Below are positions 16,495 to 24,879 of a stretch of DNA of 64,000 bases, piece after piece. How positions within the stretch are numbered: position 1 is the stretch's first letter; each line of letters opens with the position of its first letter. This DNA is from JBDHWG01 sp046328525 (GTDB lineage: Bacteria > Chloroflexota > Anaerolineae > Epilineales > JAHCIE01). Location: the NCBI GenBank assembly GCA_046328525.1, contig JAXLWK010000010.1, forward strand, positions 169,737 through 233,736, read 5' to 3'. Both the position numbers and the translations under genes were made by a program. The notes under the pieces are model-generated. The model saw only the letters and a list, made by a program, of their open reading frames with translations, was not told where the DNA came from and made no database searches.

Positions 16495-17435
16495 ATCGGT
16501 GCGAGAGGCGGCAGGAAAAGTCGTTCTTTGAAATAGTAGGCCCGTTGCTCAGTAGGTCACGCCTGTTCCACCTCTCGCCCCTGACCGCCGACCAGGTACG
16601 CGACCTCCTGCTTCGCGCCCTCCACGACACCGAACGCGGCTACGGCGGCCGCCCCATCACCATCACCGACGACGCCCTCTCCCACCTCGCCGACATGGCC
16701 GGCGGCGACGCTCGCACCGCCCTCAACGCTCTCGAACTCGCCGTCGAGAGCACCCCACCAGATGAGAAGGGCGTCATCGACATCGACGACACTGTCGCGG
16801 AGGAGAGCATCCAGCGCCGCGTCGTCCGCTACGACAAGGGCGGCGACGAGCACTACGACACCATCTCCGCCTTCATCAAGTCCGTCCGCGGCTCCGACCC
16901 CGACGCGGCGTTGTACTGGCTGGCGAAGATGATGCTGGCCGGGGAAGACCCGGAGTTCGTGATGCGGCGGCTGCTCATCCTGGCCGGGGAGGACATCGGG
17001 CTGGCGGATCCCAACGGCATCGTCGTCGTCACGGCCTGTGCCAACGCCTTGCAGTACGTGGGGCTGCCGGAAGCGAAGTTCCATTTGGCGATGGCGACGG
17101 TGTACCTGGCGACGGCGCCGAAGTCGAACTCGATGACGCAGTACTTCGAGGCGGAGCGAGTGATCCAGGAGGAGGGGGCCGGGCAGGTGCCGGTGCATCT
17201 GCGGGACGCGAGCTACAAGGGAGCGGCGCGGCTAGGGCATGGCAAGGGCTACCACAGCAGGGCCGCAGACGGCCCCGCACCCCCGAAGACGCACAGCTAC
17301 GAAGGTCACTGGGTGGCGCAGCAATACCTGCCCGACATCCACAAAGACCGCCGCTTCTACAACCCCAGCGACGAGGGCTACGAAGCCGAGGTCAAAGCGC
17401 GGGTGGAGCAGTGGCGAGACGCGGGGGAAGACTGA
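16495..17435 (+). pseudogene. rarA: rarA C-terminal fragment, copy 2
   Basis: About 296 uninterrupted codons covering the RarA segment from just before SFFEIVGPLLSRSR through VRDLLLRALHDTERGYGGRPITI, LADMAGGDARTALNALELAVEST, SIQRRVVRYDKGGDEHYDTISAFIKS and the C-terminal clamp-like domain. The first 150 or so residues of RarA, including Walker A and B, are missing, and there is no credible start codon or ribosome site. The fragment begins at ATCGGTGCGAGAGGCGGCAG, equivalent to the same point in copies 3 and 5. It carries the hairpin cassette in frame (17257-17290). The lack of stop codons over about 300 codons is notable for a supposed pseudogene. Confidence 0.85.
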
Positions 17436-17572
17436 TCGAGAATGAGTGAGACTCTAGAGCTAACAAGCCGCGACCTTATTCGCTCGTTGTCCTTAATCAG
17501 AGCCCTCTAATCTCCACCAGTTCCGATTATGCAACTTTGGTTCTGTAAAAGGCCAGGGTGGGCCTTGGTGGA

Positions 17573-18736
17573 TTAAGCAGACTTAAAGGTCAAGTAGGCT
17601 TTGCCGGCCTCCCACTCATCGCTGATCTCCATGAGGATGGCACTCGCCAGGCGCAAACACGCCGCCTCGTTGGGGAAGATGCCGACAACACGGGTGCGCC
17701 GACGGATCTCTTCGTTGACCCGTTCCAGGCCGTTGGTCGTGCGCAGCAGCCGTCGATGCGCCTCGGGTAGATCAAAGACTGTGAAGCCCTGAGGCAAGTT
17801 AGCCTCCATCCACGTCGAGAGCTTCGAGGCGGTCTTGGCGTACTTGAGGACGGTCTTGGCCAGCAGGGCCTCGGCCTCGGCACGATGGGGCGCGTTGAAG
17901 ATGGCGCGAATGTCGGTGGCCACTTCAGCCTTCAGCTCCTCACGCGGGACATAGGCCCTCGCGTTCTGCTGGAGGTGAAACTGGCAGCGTTGCCACGGCA
18001 CTCCGCCAAAGACCGTGCGCCTTGCCGCGCCCAAGCCCTCGTGGGCATCGCTGACGATGAGTTGCACGCCTCGTAGCCCACGCGCGACCAAGCTCTGAAG
18101 AAAGGTACGCCAGTGGACTTCATGCTCGCCCAAGCTCACCGATACCCCCAACACCCGCCGTTTGCCGTCTGCGCCGACCCCGGTGGCGATCAGCAGCGCC
18201 GCGTCCCGCACCGCCCCATCCTGCCGGACTTTCTCATAGCGAGCATCGAGCGTGACGTAGACAAATTCACCCAACGGGCGATTGCGCCACGCCTCCACCA
18301 CCTTGTCCAACGCGGCCACCGCCCGACTGACCTCCATGCTGGAGACCTCGGTGCCACACAGCTTCTCCAGCACCGCTGTGACCTTGCGCGTCGAGACCCC
18401 CTGGATATACATCTCGGCCAACGCCAGCTTCAGCGCTCGCTCAGAACGCAAGCCCTTCTCTAACGCGGTGGGATAGAAGCCCCCTTCACGCACCTGCGGC
18501 ACGGCAAAGGTCACCTCCCCCACCCGCGTCTTGACCGTCTTGGGCTTGAAGCCGTTGGCGTGGCCGCGTCGCTCCTCGCTGCGTTGGTAAGGTTCAGCCC
18601 CCAGGAACTTCTGCCGCTCGGCCGTCATGGCCGCATTGATCACGATGCGCAGCACCTCAGGCAGGGCGTCGAGGCCCTGCGCGGCGGCCAGTTCCACAAG
18701 CTCGACGGGTAGGCTATAATTCGGTTGGTAGGTCAT
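17573..18736 (-). CDS. IS256-family (mutator-type) transposase
   Basis: DDE transposase of about 387 aa. The catalytic region shows VYVTLDARYEKVR (first Asp), QLIVSDAHEGLGAARR (second Asp) and NGLERVNEEIRRRTRVVGIFPN (Glu), the typical mutator/IS256 arrangement. CQFHLQQNARAYVP is also characteristic of the family. The start is taken as MTYQPNYSLP at 18736; the frame extends 14 codons further upstream to 18778. The frame is intact, so the element may still be active. It occupies nearly the whole IS, with 48 bp to the left end. Confidence 0.93.
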   Translation of the reverse strand: MTYQPNYSLPVELVELAAAQGLDALPEVLRIVINAAMTAERQKFLGAEPYQRSEERRGHANGFKPKTVKTRVGEVTFAVPQVREGGFYPTALEKGLRSERALKLALAEMYIQGVSTRKVTAVLEKLCGTEVSSMEVSRAVAALDKVVEAWRNRPLGEFVYVTLDARYEKVRQDGAVRDAALLIATGVGADGKRRVLGVSVSLGEHEVHWRTFLQSLVARGLRGVQLIVSDAHEGLGAARRTVFGGVPWQRCQFHLQQNARAYVPREELKAEVATDIRAIFNAPHRAEAEALLAKTVLKYAKTASKLSTWMEANLPQGFTVFDLPEAHRRLLRTTNGLERVNEEIRRRTRVVGIFPNEAACLRLASAILMEISDEWEAGKAYLTFKSA

Positions 18737-18800
18737 GGTCTCGTCTCCTTTCGGTGTTTGGCAACCCGTAGGATACACCCTGACCTACCGCCTTTTCAAC

Positions 18801-18882
18801 TCGGCGGCCAACTCATCTTACAGAAACAATGTTACACTATCTCGGCGGCCAACTCATCTTACAGAAACAATGTTACACTATC
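18801..18882. repeat. Tandem duplication of the IS256 right end (2 x 41 bp)
   Basis: Two identical 41-bp units at 18801-18841 and 18842-18882, each starting TCGGCGGCCAACTCATCTTA and ending ATGTTACACTATC. Each contains the full terminal inverted repeat, so the element has two alternative right ends. Confidence 0.9.
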
Positions 18883-19201
18883 CCAGTTCCTCCCCGCTCT
18901 GCAATAGAGCCAAAGCTTGGGGTAGAGCGCTGGCGAGGATTCTCTGTAGGACTACATTCGAAGTATTACCACAGCTGAGCCAGAGAACTTGTGGGGGCGG
19001 ACCCAACCGGTCAAGCAGCTGCACAAAATCACTGTCCTTCGTCATCACGACGGCTGCCACTTGCCGAGCTGCCATGAAGATCTCGTGGTCGGTCGCATCG
19101 CGCAGGCCAAGGTCACGTACTGGAACGGCCTGCACAGCAAAGGTATCCGACATCCAGCGGGCGATTGTTGGCGACAACTGAGCGTCAATCCAGAGTATCA
19201 T
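18878..19201 (-). CDS. DUF5615 PIN-like putative toxin, 3' end altered by IS256
   Basis: 107-aa PIN-like protein of the DUF5615/Mut7-C-related group: MILWIDAQLSPTIARWM, then the acidic DLGLRDATDHEIFMAA, then VVMTKDSDFVQLLDRLGPPPQVLWLSCGNTS. The acidic positions fit a PIN-type metal site, so RNase activity is plausible. It overlaps the DUF433 gene by 4 bp (ATGA), the usual organisation of this toxin-antitoxin-like pair. The last codons were changed by the IS256 insertion: the undamaged tail, preserved at 20578-20669, read GEELVEIRGL, whereas this copy ends GEELG. The loss of six terminal residues may or may not abolish function. Confidence 0.85.
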   Translation of the reverse strand: MILWIDAQLSPTIARWMSDTFAVQAVPVRDLGLRDATDHEIFMAARQVAAVVMTKDSDFVQLLDRLGPPPQVLWLSCGNTSNVVLQRILASALPQALALLQSGEELG

Positions 19202-19431
19202 GCAGCGACTACTGGATGATCCAGGCGGCGGGCTGCGTACTGTAATGCCGCTTTCAGGTCATCTGGTTCAAGATCCGGTAGCTCAGTTAAGATCTCTTCG
19301 GGACTGAGACCAGCCGCGAATAGCTCTAGGATATCAATAACGCGGATACGCATGCCGCGAATACACGGTCGTCCCCCACATTGGGCTGGATTGATCGTAA
19401 TGCGGTCCATCAGCTTCGGCATGAGACTCAT
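19198..19431 (-). CDS. DUF433 putative antitoxin
   Basis: 77-aa DUF433 protein: ITINPAQCGGRPCIRGMRIRVIDILELFAAGLSPEEILTELPDLEPDDLKAALQYAARRL. The C(G)GRPCIRGMRI motif and the winged-helix-like LSPEEIL segment are diagnostic. It is the first gene of a two-gene unit with the DUF5615 PIN-like protein and likely binds and neutralises it and/or the promoter. Start ATG 19431. The module lies between rarA fragments 2 and 3. Confidence 0.88.
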   Translation of the reverse strand: MSLMPKLMDRITINPAQCGGRPCIRGMRIRVIDILELFAAGLSPEEILTELPDLEPDDLKAALQYAARRLDHPVVAA

Positions 19432-19575
19432 CCCTCCCCCAGATCAACCAGGTTGAGCCGGTGATGATGCAGCACTCCGTGTCTGCACATTATACCCGTC
19501 CGGGCGTGTGCCTCAAAACGTGCTACGTCGCGTTGCCCAAGAGCAGAGGTAGCGGACGATCTCCTGGCTGAGCAC

Positions 19576-20516
19576 ATCGGCGCGAGAGGCGGCAGAAACA
19601 GTCGTTCTTTGAGGTAGTCGGGCCGTTGCTCAGTAGGTCACGCATTCTCCATCTGGAACCCTTGACCTCTGAGCAGGTGCGCGACCTCCTCCTCCGCGCC
19701 CTCCACGACACGGAGCGCGGCTACGGCGACCGTTCCATCACCATCTCCGACGACGCCCTCACCCACCTCGCCGACATGGCCGGCGGCAACGCCCGCACCG
19801 CCCTCAACGCCCTCGAGCTCGCCGTCGAGTCCACCCCGCCCGACGAGCAGGGCGTCATCCACATTGACGACACCGTCGCCGAGGAGAGCATCCAGCGCCG
19901 CGTCGTCCGCTACGACAAGGGCGGCGACGAGCACTACGACACCATCTCCGCCTTCATCAAGAGCGTCCGCGGCTCCGACCCCGACGCCGCCCTCTATTGG
20001 CTCGCCAAGATGATGCTGGCCGGCGAAGACCCGGAGTTCGTGATGCGGCGGCTGCTGATCCTGGCCGGGGAGGACATCGGGCTGGCGGATCCCAACGGCA
20101 TCGTCGTCGTCACGGCCTGTGCGAACGCCTTGCAGTACGTGGGTCTGCCCGAAGCGAAGGTCCATCTCGCCATGGCGACGGTGTACCTGGCGACGGCGCC
20201 GAAGTCGAACACGATGACGCAGTACTTCGAGGCGGAGCGGGTGATCCAGGAGGAGGGGGCCGGAGCGGTACCGGTGCATCTGCGGGACGCGAGCTACAAG
20301 GGGGCGGCGCGGCTAGGGCACGGCAAGGGCTACCACAGCAGGGCCGCAGACGGCCCCGCACCCCCGAAGACGCACATCTACGAGGGCCACTGGGTCGCGC
20401 AGCAATACCTGCCCGACATCCACAAAGACCGCCGCTTCTACAACCCCAGCGAGGAGGGCTACGAAGCCGAGGTCAAAGCGCGGGTCGAGAAGCGGCGAGA
20501 CGCGGGGGAAGACTGA
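19576..20516 (+). pseudogene. rarA: rarA C-terminal fragment, copy 3
   Basis: Same segment of RarA as copy 2 (SFF-E-V-GPLLSRSRILHLEPL to AVKARVEKRRDAGED), about 296 open codons, ATPase half missing. It diverges from copy 2 by scattered substitutions over the first few hundred bases. The last part, and about 100 bp beyond the stop (the toxin tail up to the IS256 target site), are nearly identical to 17.4-17.5 kb. It carries the hairpin cassette at 20338-20371. Copy 2 plus the toxin tail and copy 3 plus the toxin tail are therefore a segmental duplication of about 1.1 kb. Confidence 0.85.
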
Positions 20517-20577
20517 TCGAGAATGAGTGAGACTCTAGAGCTAACAAGCCGCGACCTTATTCGCTCGTTGTCCTTAA

Positions 20578-20669
20578 TCAGAGCCCTCTAATCTCCACCA
20601 GTTCCTCCCCGCTCTGCAATAGAGCCAAAGCTTGGGGTAGAGCGCTGGCGAGGATTCTCTGTAGGGCTA
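20578..20669 (-). pseudogene. Tail fragment of DUF5615 toxin gene (pre-insertion sequence)
   Basis: Encodes only LQRILASALPQALALLQSGEELVEIRGL, the undamaged C-terminus of the toxin at 18878-19201. It contains a single CCAGTTCC where the other copy holds the IS256. The similarity stops near 20669, before the IS3 remnant. Confidence 0.85.
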
Positions 20670-20710
20670 CTGTTCTGCCCGGCACGAAGTGAGAGAAAAT
20701 GACCGATAGT

Positions 20711-21470
20711 TTAAGGGAGGGTCGCTCGCTCCTTACCAGGTGAATGGGACGTCCAGTAGGCGCGCCGTGCGGCCTGGGCCTCGGCGAGCCGTTGGGCGCA
20801 CTCGGCCAGGCATACCGCCACGTCGCCACGATAGTAGGCGATGGGCTGCAAGTAGCGCAAGGCTGAGTGCACCCGCTGGTGGTTGTAGTAGTGGCCCCAG
20901 TCGGTCATCACATCGAGGGCGTGAGAGTAGTCGCGCAGCACCTCGTCGGCCAGCCCTTCCTCCCGATGGGTGCGATGGACGCGCTCGAGCCGTTCGTTGG
21001 ACTGCGGATGCGCCAGCGGTGCAGCAGGTCGTGAGTCTGCACGATGGCGTACACCTGGTGCGAGCGCAGATAGGCCATCGCCTCGGCCACCATCTGCCAG
21101 CTCAAGCGCTCATAGCCCAGCCTCGGATGCTGTCGCGCGAAGTCACACACGGCCTCCACCTCCCTCGACGTCGGCCGCACGCTCTCGCGGCGGGGCACGA
21201 CCACCCGATCGTCCAGCCGCTGGACCTCGGCCCGCGCCTGCCAGGGATAGTACGTGGCGGCCGGCAGCCCCAGCTGCTGAAGGATCGCGTCAATGGGCTG
21301 ATCCGTGCGGCACTGGGCGACTTCGACCGCGGCCAGGAGGCGAGCTTTCTCCTCGCCCCTGTAGCGCCGATGGGTTTCTACAGCCAGCGCCCCTTTTTGA
21401 GCGTCAGGTTCTCGGCGCTCAGTTCCGCCACCACCGCCCGCAGATGAGTGACCTCGACGATGTGGTTTGC
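20711..21470 (-). pseudogene. IS3-family transposase remnant
   Basis: Pieces of an IS3-type OrfB appear in different frames. They include an N-terminal part (LKKGALAVETHRRYRGEEKARLLAA, then ILQQLGLPAATYYPW), the HTH_21-like segment (HPRLGYERLSWQMVAEA) and the integrase C-terminus (DYSHALDVMTDWGHYYNHQRVHSALRYLQPIAYYRGD). The central DDE catalytic stretch is missing, so the element is dead. It adjoins the duplicated rarA/toxin segment. Confidence 0.8.
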
Positions 21471-21477
21471 CACTGAT

Positions 21478-21966
21478 TCATTCTCCCGAGGCGCGCCACG
21501 TGAGGACTTTACCTCCCTGACGGAGGAAGGCGGCGCCTGGGAAGACGCGCAGGCGCCACGGGTCGAGCCGCAACACGGCGAACGCGTCGGCCGTTGGCTT
21601 TGGCCACACGGGGATCGTCGATGGATCGTAGCCGACCGGCGCGGGAGCGTGCAAGAATAGGTTCCACACCATTTTGCGTGTCTCGTCGTCGAAGGCCCAC
21701 GTCGCTCGACACTCGGCGACGCATGTATCGTGCGATGGCGACCAGTAGTTTACCGACACATAGGGATGGGCGTCGAGGCTCTCTCGCTTGATTGGGGTCG
21801 GGCGCGTCGCCACCCAGCCGACCAGATGAGTCCCGTCCCACTGCCAAATCGGGTGAAGAATGCGGGAGCGGGGCCGACCTTGGGGATCGACGGTCGTCAC
21901 GCTACTCCAGACGATACGGTGAGCCATCTCGACGAAGGCGGGCGCGACGACAGGTAGTGGATCCAT
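21478..21966 (-). CDS. Pyridoxamine 5'-phosphate oxidase-like FMN-binding protein
   Basis: About 162-aa split-barrel flavin-binding protein: FVEMAHRIVWSSVTTVDPQGRPRSRILHPIWQWDGTHLVGWVATRPTPIKRESLDAHPYVSVNYWSP. This matches the PNPOx-like fold used by many FMN or F420 oxidoreductases. The start is ATG 21966 with GGAG about 8 nt upstream; a longer frame extends to 22026. It has no operon partner: an IS3 remnant lies downstream and a 312-bp non-coding stretch upstream. The substrate is unknown. Confidence 0.8.
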   Translation of the reverse strand: MDPLPVVAPAFVEMAHRIVWSSVTTVDPQGRPRSRILHPIWQWDGTHLVGWVATRPTPIKRESLDAHPYVSVNYWSPSHDTCVAECRATWAFDDETRKMVWNLFLHAPAPVGYDPSTIPVWPKPTADAFAVLRLDPWRLRVFPGAAFLRQGGKVLTWRASGE

Positions 21967-22248
21967 AATAGCGCTCCATAAGGGGGTGATCACAAACTGC
22001 TGCTTCGTCACGATGCGTGAGGGCAAATGCTAGGCCCGAAGGCTGTCGTGTCAAGCACAATGTGTGTTGACGGGTGAACGAGGCGCCACATGGCGGTTGC
22101 TTGCCATCGTGGGAATTCAGCCCGACAATCGCTGCCGCCACAGATGATCATCGAATGCCGACTCAGCTGTGGGCAGTTGGCGAGGGACGCGCTTGCCGGT
22201 GAGGAAAGTGTATGCCGACGTCCAGCGCGAAACCAGCGATTCTGCTGT

Positions 22249-22294
22249 CACATATTGGGGGGGGGGGGGACGCCATGTCGCCCCCCAATATGTG
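22249..22294. repeat. Hairpin with 13-G homopolymer run
   Basis: Arms CACATATTGGGGGG (22249-22262) and CCCCCCAATATGTG (22281-22294) are perfectly complementary. The left arm continues into an unbroken run of 13 G (22257-22269). It lies in the non-coding stretch 22027-22338, in which I find no convincing gene. Confidence 0.7.
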
Positions 22295-22338
22295 TAGTCC
22301 ACTACCCAGGCAGATGGCCCTTCGTTCCCTGTACCGCA

Positions 22339-22962
22339 TTAGGTTCCTCGATAGACCTCAATGGCGGCCAGCTGGATGACGTTGACGAGATCGTTGATGC
22401 GACGGACTAACTCGGTCGTATCAGTGCGACGCCCACGAGCATCTTCGGCGCTCGTTACAGCGGTTTCCAGTAGGCGGTCGCGGAAGAAGAAGGTGGCCTT
22501 GAGAACGTCGCTCATATCGATGCCCAGGCGACGGCTGTGCTGGGCATAGGCGGCCCCGATGGCGCGGGCTTCCTGCCTGAGATCGTCGGTCACATCTGGT
22601 TGCGAAATCGCCTGCAGCAGGATTCCCATCAGGCGGCGGCCCAGCTCGCGGGCCGTCTGGCGATCTTCCTCGCCATAGGCTGCGACCCAGCGTTCGCCCT
22701 GGTGCGCGCCAATCTCGCGCCGAGCGTCGACCATCGCCCGCGCTGCCCATACCTCCCCCAGGCGGGGCAGGCCAGCGCTTCGAAGCTGGCCGCGCAGGAA
22801 CTCACGTAGCGCTGTTCTGGAGAAGCGCCGGTGCCCACCCGCAGTCAGCATGAACGGCACGCGCCCCTCGTCCGCCCAGCGGCGCAGGGTACCCGAGTGG
22901 ACGCCCAGGCGGCGCGCAGCCTCCTGGAGGCTCAGCCACTCCCCCTCGCCTAAATTCTCCAT
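22339..22962 (-). CDS. MerR/excisionase-type HTH protein with helical C-terminal domain
   Basis: 207 aa. Residues 8-58 are a MerR-like winged HTH (WLSLQEAARRLGVHSGTLRRWADEGRVPFMLTAGGHRRFSRTALREFL). The remaining 150 residues form an all-helical domain (ELGRRLMGILLQAISQPDVTDDLRQEARAIGAAYAQHSRRLGIDMSDVLKATFFFRDRLLETAV) resembling the N-terminal helical domains of RsbR-like or globin-fold sensors; no cofactor residues can be assigned with confidence. It is transcribed divergently from the heme operon, with about 180 bp between them, and three GCTATAC/AATT-type repeats lie in that gap. It is therefore a candidate heme-operon regulator, inferred from position. Confidence 0.8.
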   Translation of the reverse strand: MENLGEGEWLSLQEAARRLGVHSGTLRRWADEGRVPFMLTAGGHRRFSRTALREFLRGQLRSAGLPRLGEVWAARAMVDARREIGAHQGERWVAAYGEEDRQTARELGRRLMGILLQAISQPDVTDDLRQEARAIGAAYAQHSRRLGIDMSDVLKATFFFRDRLLETAVTSAEDARGRRTDTTELVRRINDLVNVIQLAAIEVYRGT

Positions 22963-23025
22963 TTGGTCCTATCCCCCCAATCCATTCCCCATAGAGCGTG
23001 CGTATCTATTTAAGCCGCGCAAATC

Positions 23026-23109
23026 GCTATAATTCTCAACAATGCTATACAATTTTGACCCATTTTGGACCCGATGGCATCATTCCCGTCCCCTTACCGC
23101 TATACAATT
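23026..23109. promoter_or_regulatory. Repeated GCTATA(CA)ATT sites in the hem promoter region
   Basis: GCTATAATT at 23026-23034, GCTATACAATT at 23044-23054 and again at 23099-23109, in an AT-rich gap between the HTH gene and hemC. Each contains a -10-like TATAAT or TATACAAT. They may be alternative -10 elements or binding sites of the divergent regulator. Confidence 0.45.
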
Positions 23110-23139
23110 CATGTATCCACCCGGAAAGCAGGCGTGTCC

Positions 23140-24066
23140 ATGCCTCAGGTGATAGTCATCGGGTCTCGTGGTAGTGCACTGGCCCTCGCTCAGACTCATG
23201 AGGTTCTCGCAGCGCTGCGGCGGACGACCCCTTCCCTTAATTGTACAACACGCATCATTCAGACACAAGGTGACGCTGACCAGCAGGCCTCCCTGGCGGT
23301 CCTGGGCGGCCAGGGCGTCTTTGTCAAGGCTATCGAGGTGGCCCTCGAGCACGGCCTCATCGACCTGGCCATTCACAGCCTCAAAGACGTGCCCTCGCAG
23401 GGTCCGCCGAGCCTGACACTACGCCCCGTGTTGCTCCGGGAGGACCCGCGGGATGCTCTAGTGACGCGCGACGGGGCAGGCCTGCGTGACCTACCCCCTG
23501 GCGCGCGGGTCGGCACCGGTAGTCTCCGACGGGAGGTCCAGCTGCGTGCGCTCTGCCCCGACCTCCGTGTGGTCGACATTCGGGGCAACGTGGACACCCG
23601 CCTGCGCAAACTGGACGCGGGCGACTACGACGCCATCGTGCTTGCCGCGGCCGGGCTGCATCGCCTCGGCCTGGGGCAGCGCATCTCGGCGTACCTACCC
23701 CTCGACCAGATGCTACCCGCCCCGGGTCAGGGCATCCTGGCCGCCGAGACCCGCGCTGATGACCTGACCCTCCTTCAGGCTGTTGAGGCCCTCGTGGACC
23801 CGGCTACGGAGGTCGCCGCCACGGCGGAGCGTGCGTTCCTGGCCCGCCTGGGCGCTGGCTGTCGCCTGCCCATGGCCGCGTACGCCAGGGTGGACCTGGC
23901 GGCGAACACAGTGATGCTCCACGCGATGGTCGCCGACCCGGACGGCGATGGTGGACGACTGGCGCGGGCAGCGCAGGACGCGCCCCTTGCCGATGCAGGG
24001 CGATTGGGTACGAACCTGGCCGAGGCGCTAGCGGCCGAGGTGGCGGAGGTCCACACAAGTGCCTGA
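23140..24066 (+). CDS. hemC: Hydroxymethylbilane synthase (porphobilinogen deaminase)
   Basis: Polymerises four porphobilinogen molecules to hydroxymethylbilane on a covalent dipyrromethane cofactor. About 308 aa. Diagnostic segments are VIGSRGSALALAQTHEV, HSLKDVPSQGP, GTGSLRREVQLRALCPDL, DIRGNVDTRLRKL, LPAPGQGILA and the cofactor cysteine Cys241 in LGAGCRLPMAA. The start is set at ATG 23140 (MPQVIVIGSRGS), because upstream in-frame codons back to 23065 lie in the repeat-bearing promoter region. It is the first gene of the nine-gene heme operon, overlapping hemD by 8 bp. Confidence 0.95.
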   Translation: MPQVIVIGSRGSALALAQTHEVLAALRRTTPSLNCTTRIIQTQGDADQQASLAVLGGQGVFVKAIEVALEHGLIDLAIHSLKDVPSQGPPSLTLRPVLLREDPRDALVTRDGAGLRDLPPGARVGTGSLRREVQLRALCPDLRVVDIRGNVDTRLRKLDAGDYDAIVLAAAGLHRLGLGQRISAYLPLDQMLPAPGQGILAAETRADDLTLLQAVEALVDPATEVAATAERAFLARLGAGCRLPMAAYARVDLAANTVMLHAMVADPDGDGGRLARAAQDAPLADAGRLGTNLAEALAAEVAEVHTSA

Positions 24067-24850
24067 GTTGCATCCCCTCGCCGGCAAGCGCGTGCTCGTC
24101 ACGCGTGGTGAGAGCCAGGCCGCTGAGCTGATCGCAGCGTTGACGGCGCGTGGCGCGCACCCCATCCACGTCCCCACCATCGAACTTGTCCCGCCCATCT
24201 CGTGGGACAGGGTGGCCCAGGCGCTGGCCCAGCGCGAGACGTACGACTGGGTCGTCTTCACCAGCGCCAACGGCATCCGCTTCTTCGATCAGTATGTCCG
24301 GTCCACCGGGCAGTCGGCGACTATGCTGGCCAACCGCCGCATCGCCGCCATCGGCCCGGCCACGGCCCGCGCCATCGAGAGGGTCGGCCTGCGGGTGACC
24401 GTCGTCCCCGACGAGTTCATCGCCGAGGCCGTAGCCGACGCGTTGGGAAACGTTCGTGGCCAGCGGATTCTGCTGCTGCGAGCGGCCCAGGCGCGAGAGG
24501 CGCTGGCCGTCATCCTCCGCGAGCGCGGCGCCGCCGTCGACGAGGTGGCGGTCTACGACACAGCCGTCGGCCGGCCCTCGCCGGACGCGCTGGCTGAGGC
24601 GCGGCGTGGCATCGACATCGCCACCTTCACCAGTTCATCCACCGTGCGCAACTTCTTCATCCTTCTCGCCGAGGACGCGCGCCCTCTTCTCGAGGGCGCG
24701 CTCATCGTCTGCATCGGGCCGATTACCACACAGACGGCGCGGGAGTATGGGTTGACTCCCGCCCTGGTCGCCGAGCGCTACACCATCGACGGTCTGGTAG
24801 AGACGCTGAGCCGAGCCTATGACGCGTCGGCTCCATCCGCAGCAAGTTGA
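24059..24850 (+). CDS. hemD: Uroporphyrinogen-III synthase
   Basis: Cyclises hydroxymethylbilane with inversion of ring D. 263 aa. Sequence conservation in this family is low, but the bilobed pattern is recognisable: LAGKRVLVTRGESQAAELIAALTARGA, VVFTSANGIRFF, IAAIGPATARAIERVG, RILLLRAAQAREALAVILRERGAAVDEVAVYDT, ATFTSSSTVRNFF and CIGPITTQTAREYGL. It starts at GTG 24059 within the end of hemC and overlaps hemB's longer frame by 4 bp. Its product is the shared precursor for heme and for the siroheme genes at 3.7-5.2 kb. Confidence 0.93.
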   Translation: MPELHPLAGKRVLVTRGESQAAELIAALTARGAHPIHVPTIELVPPISWDRVAQALAQRETYDWVVFTSANGIRFFDQYVRSTGQSATMLANRRIAAIGPATARAIERVGLRVTVVPDEFIAEAVADALGNVRGQRILLLRAAQAREALAVILRERGAAVDEVAVYDTAVGRPSPDALAEARRGIDIATFTSSSTVRNFFILLAEDARPLLEGALIVCIGPITTQTAREYGLTPALVAERYTIDGLVETLSRAYDASAPSAAS

Positions 24851-24879
24851 CCGTGATTCCCCTGCAAGGAGAGCCTGCC

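Larger units (their letters stand above)
17525..18882. mobile_element. IS256-family insertion sequence with 8-bp target duplication
   Basis: A 1358-bp element. The left end GATTATGCAACTTTGGTTCT matches the reverse complement of the right end, GATAGTGTAACATTGTTTCT, at most positions. It is flanked by CCAGTTCC at 17517-17524 and 18883-18890. The duplicated sequence at 20598-20605 carries one uninterrupted CCAGTTCC, which is the empty site. The element inserted into the 3' end of the DUF5615 toxin gene, giving it a new early stop (TAG formed by the IS end). Confidence 0.92.

Noticed and set aside
22117..22302. 60-codon frame reading YTYWGATWRPPPPQYV
   Set aside because: It runs across the poly-G hairpin; no start signal or family match.
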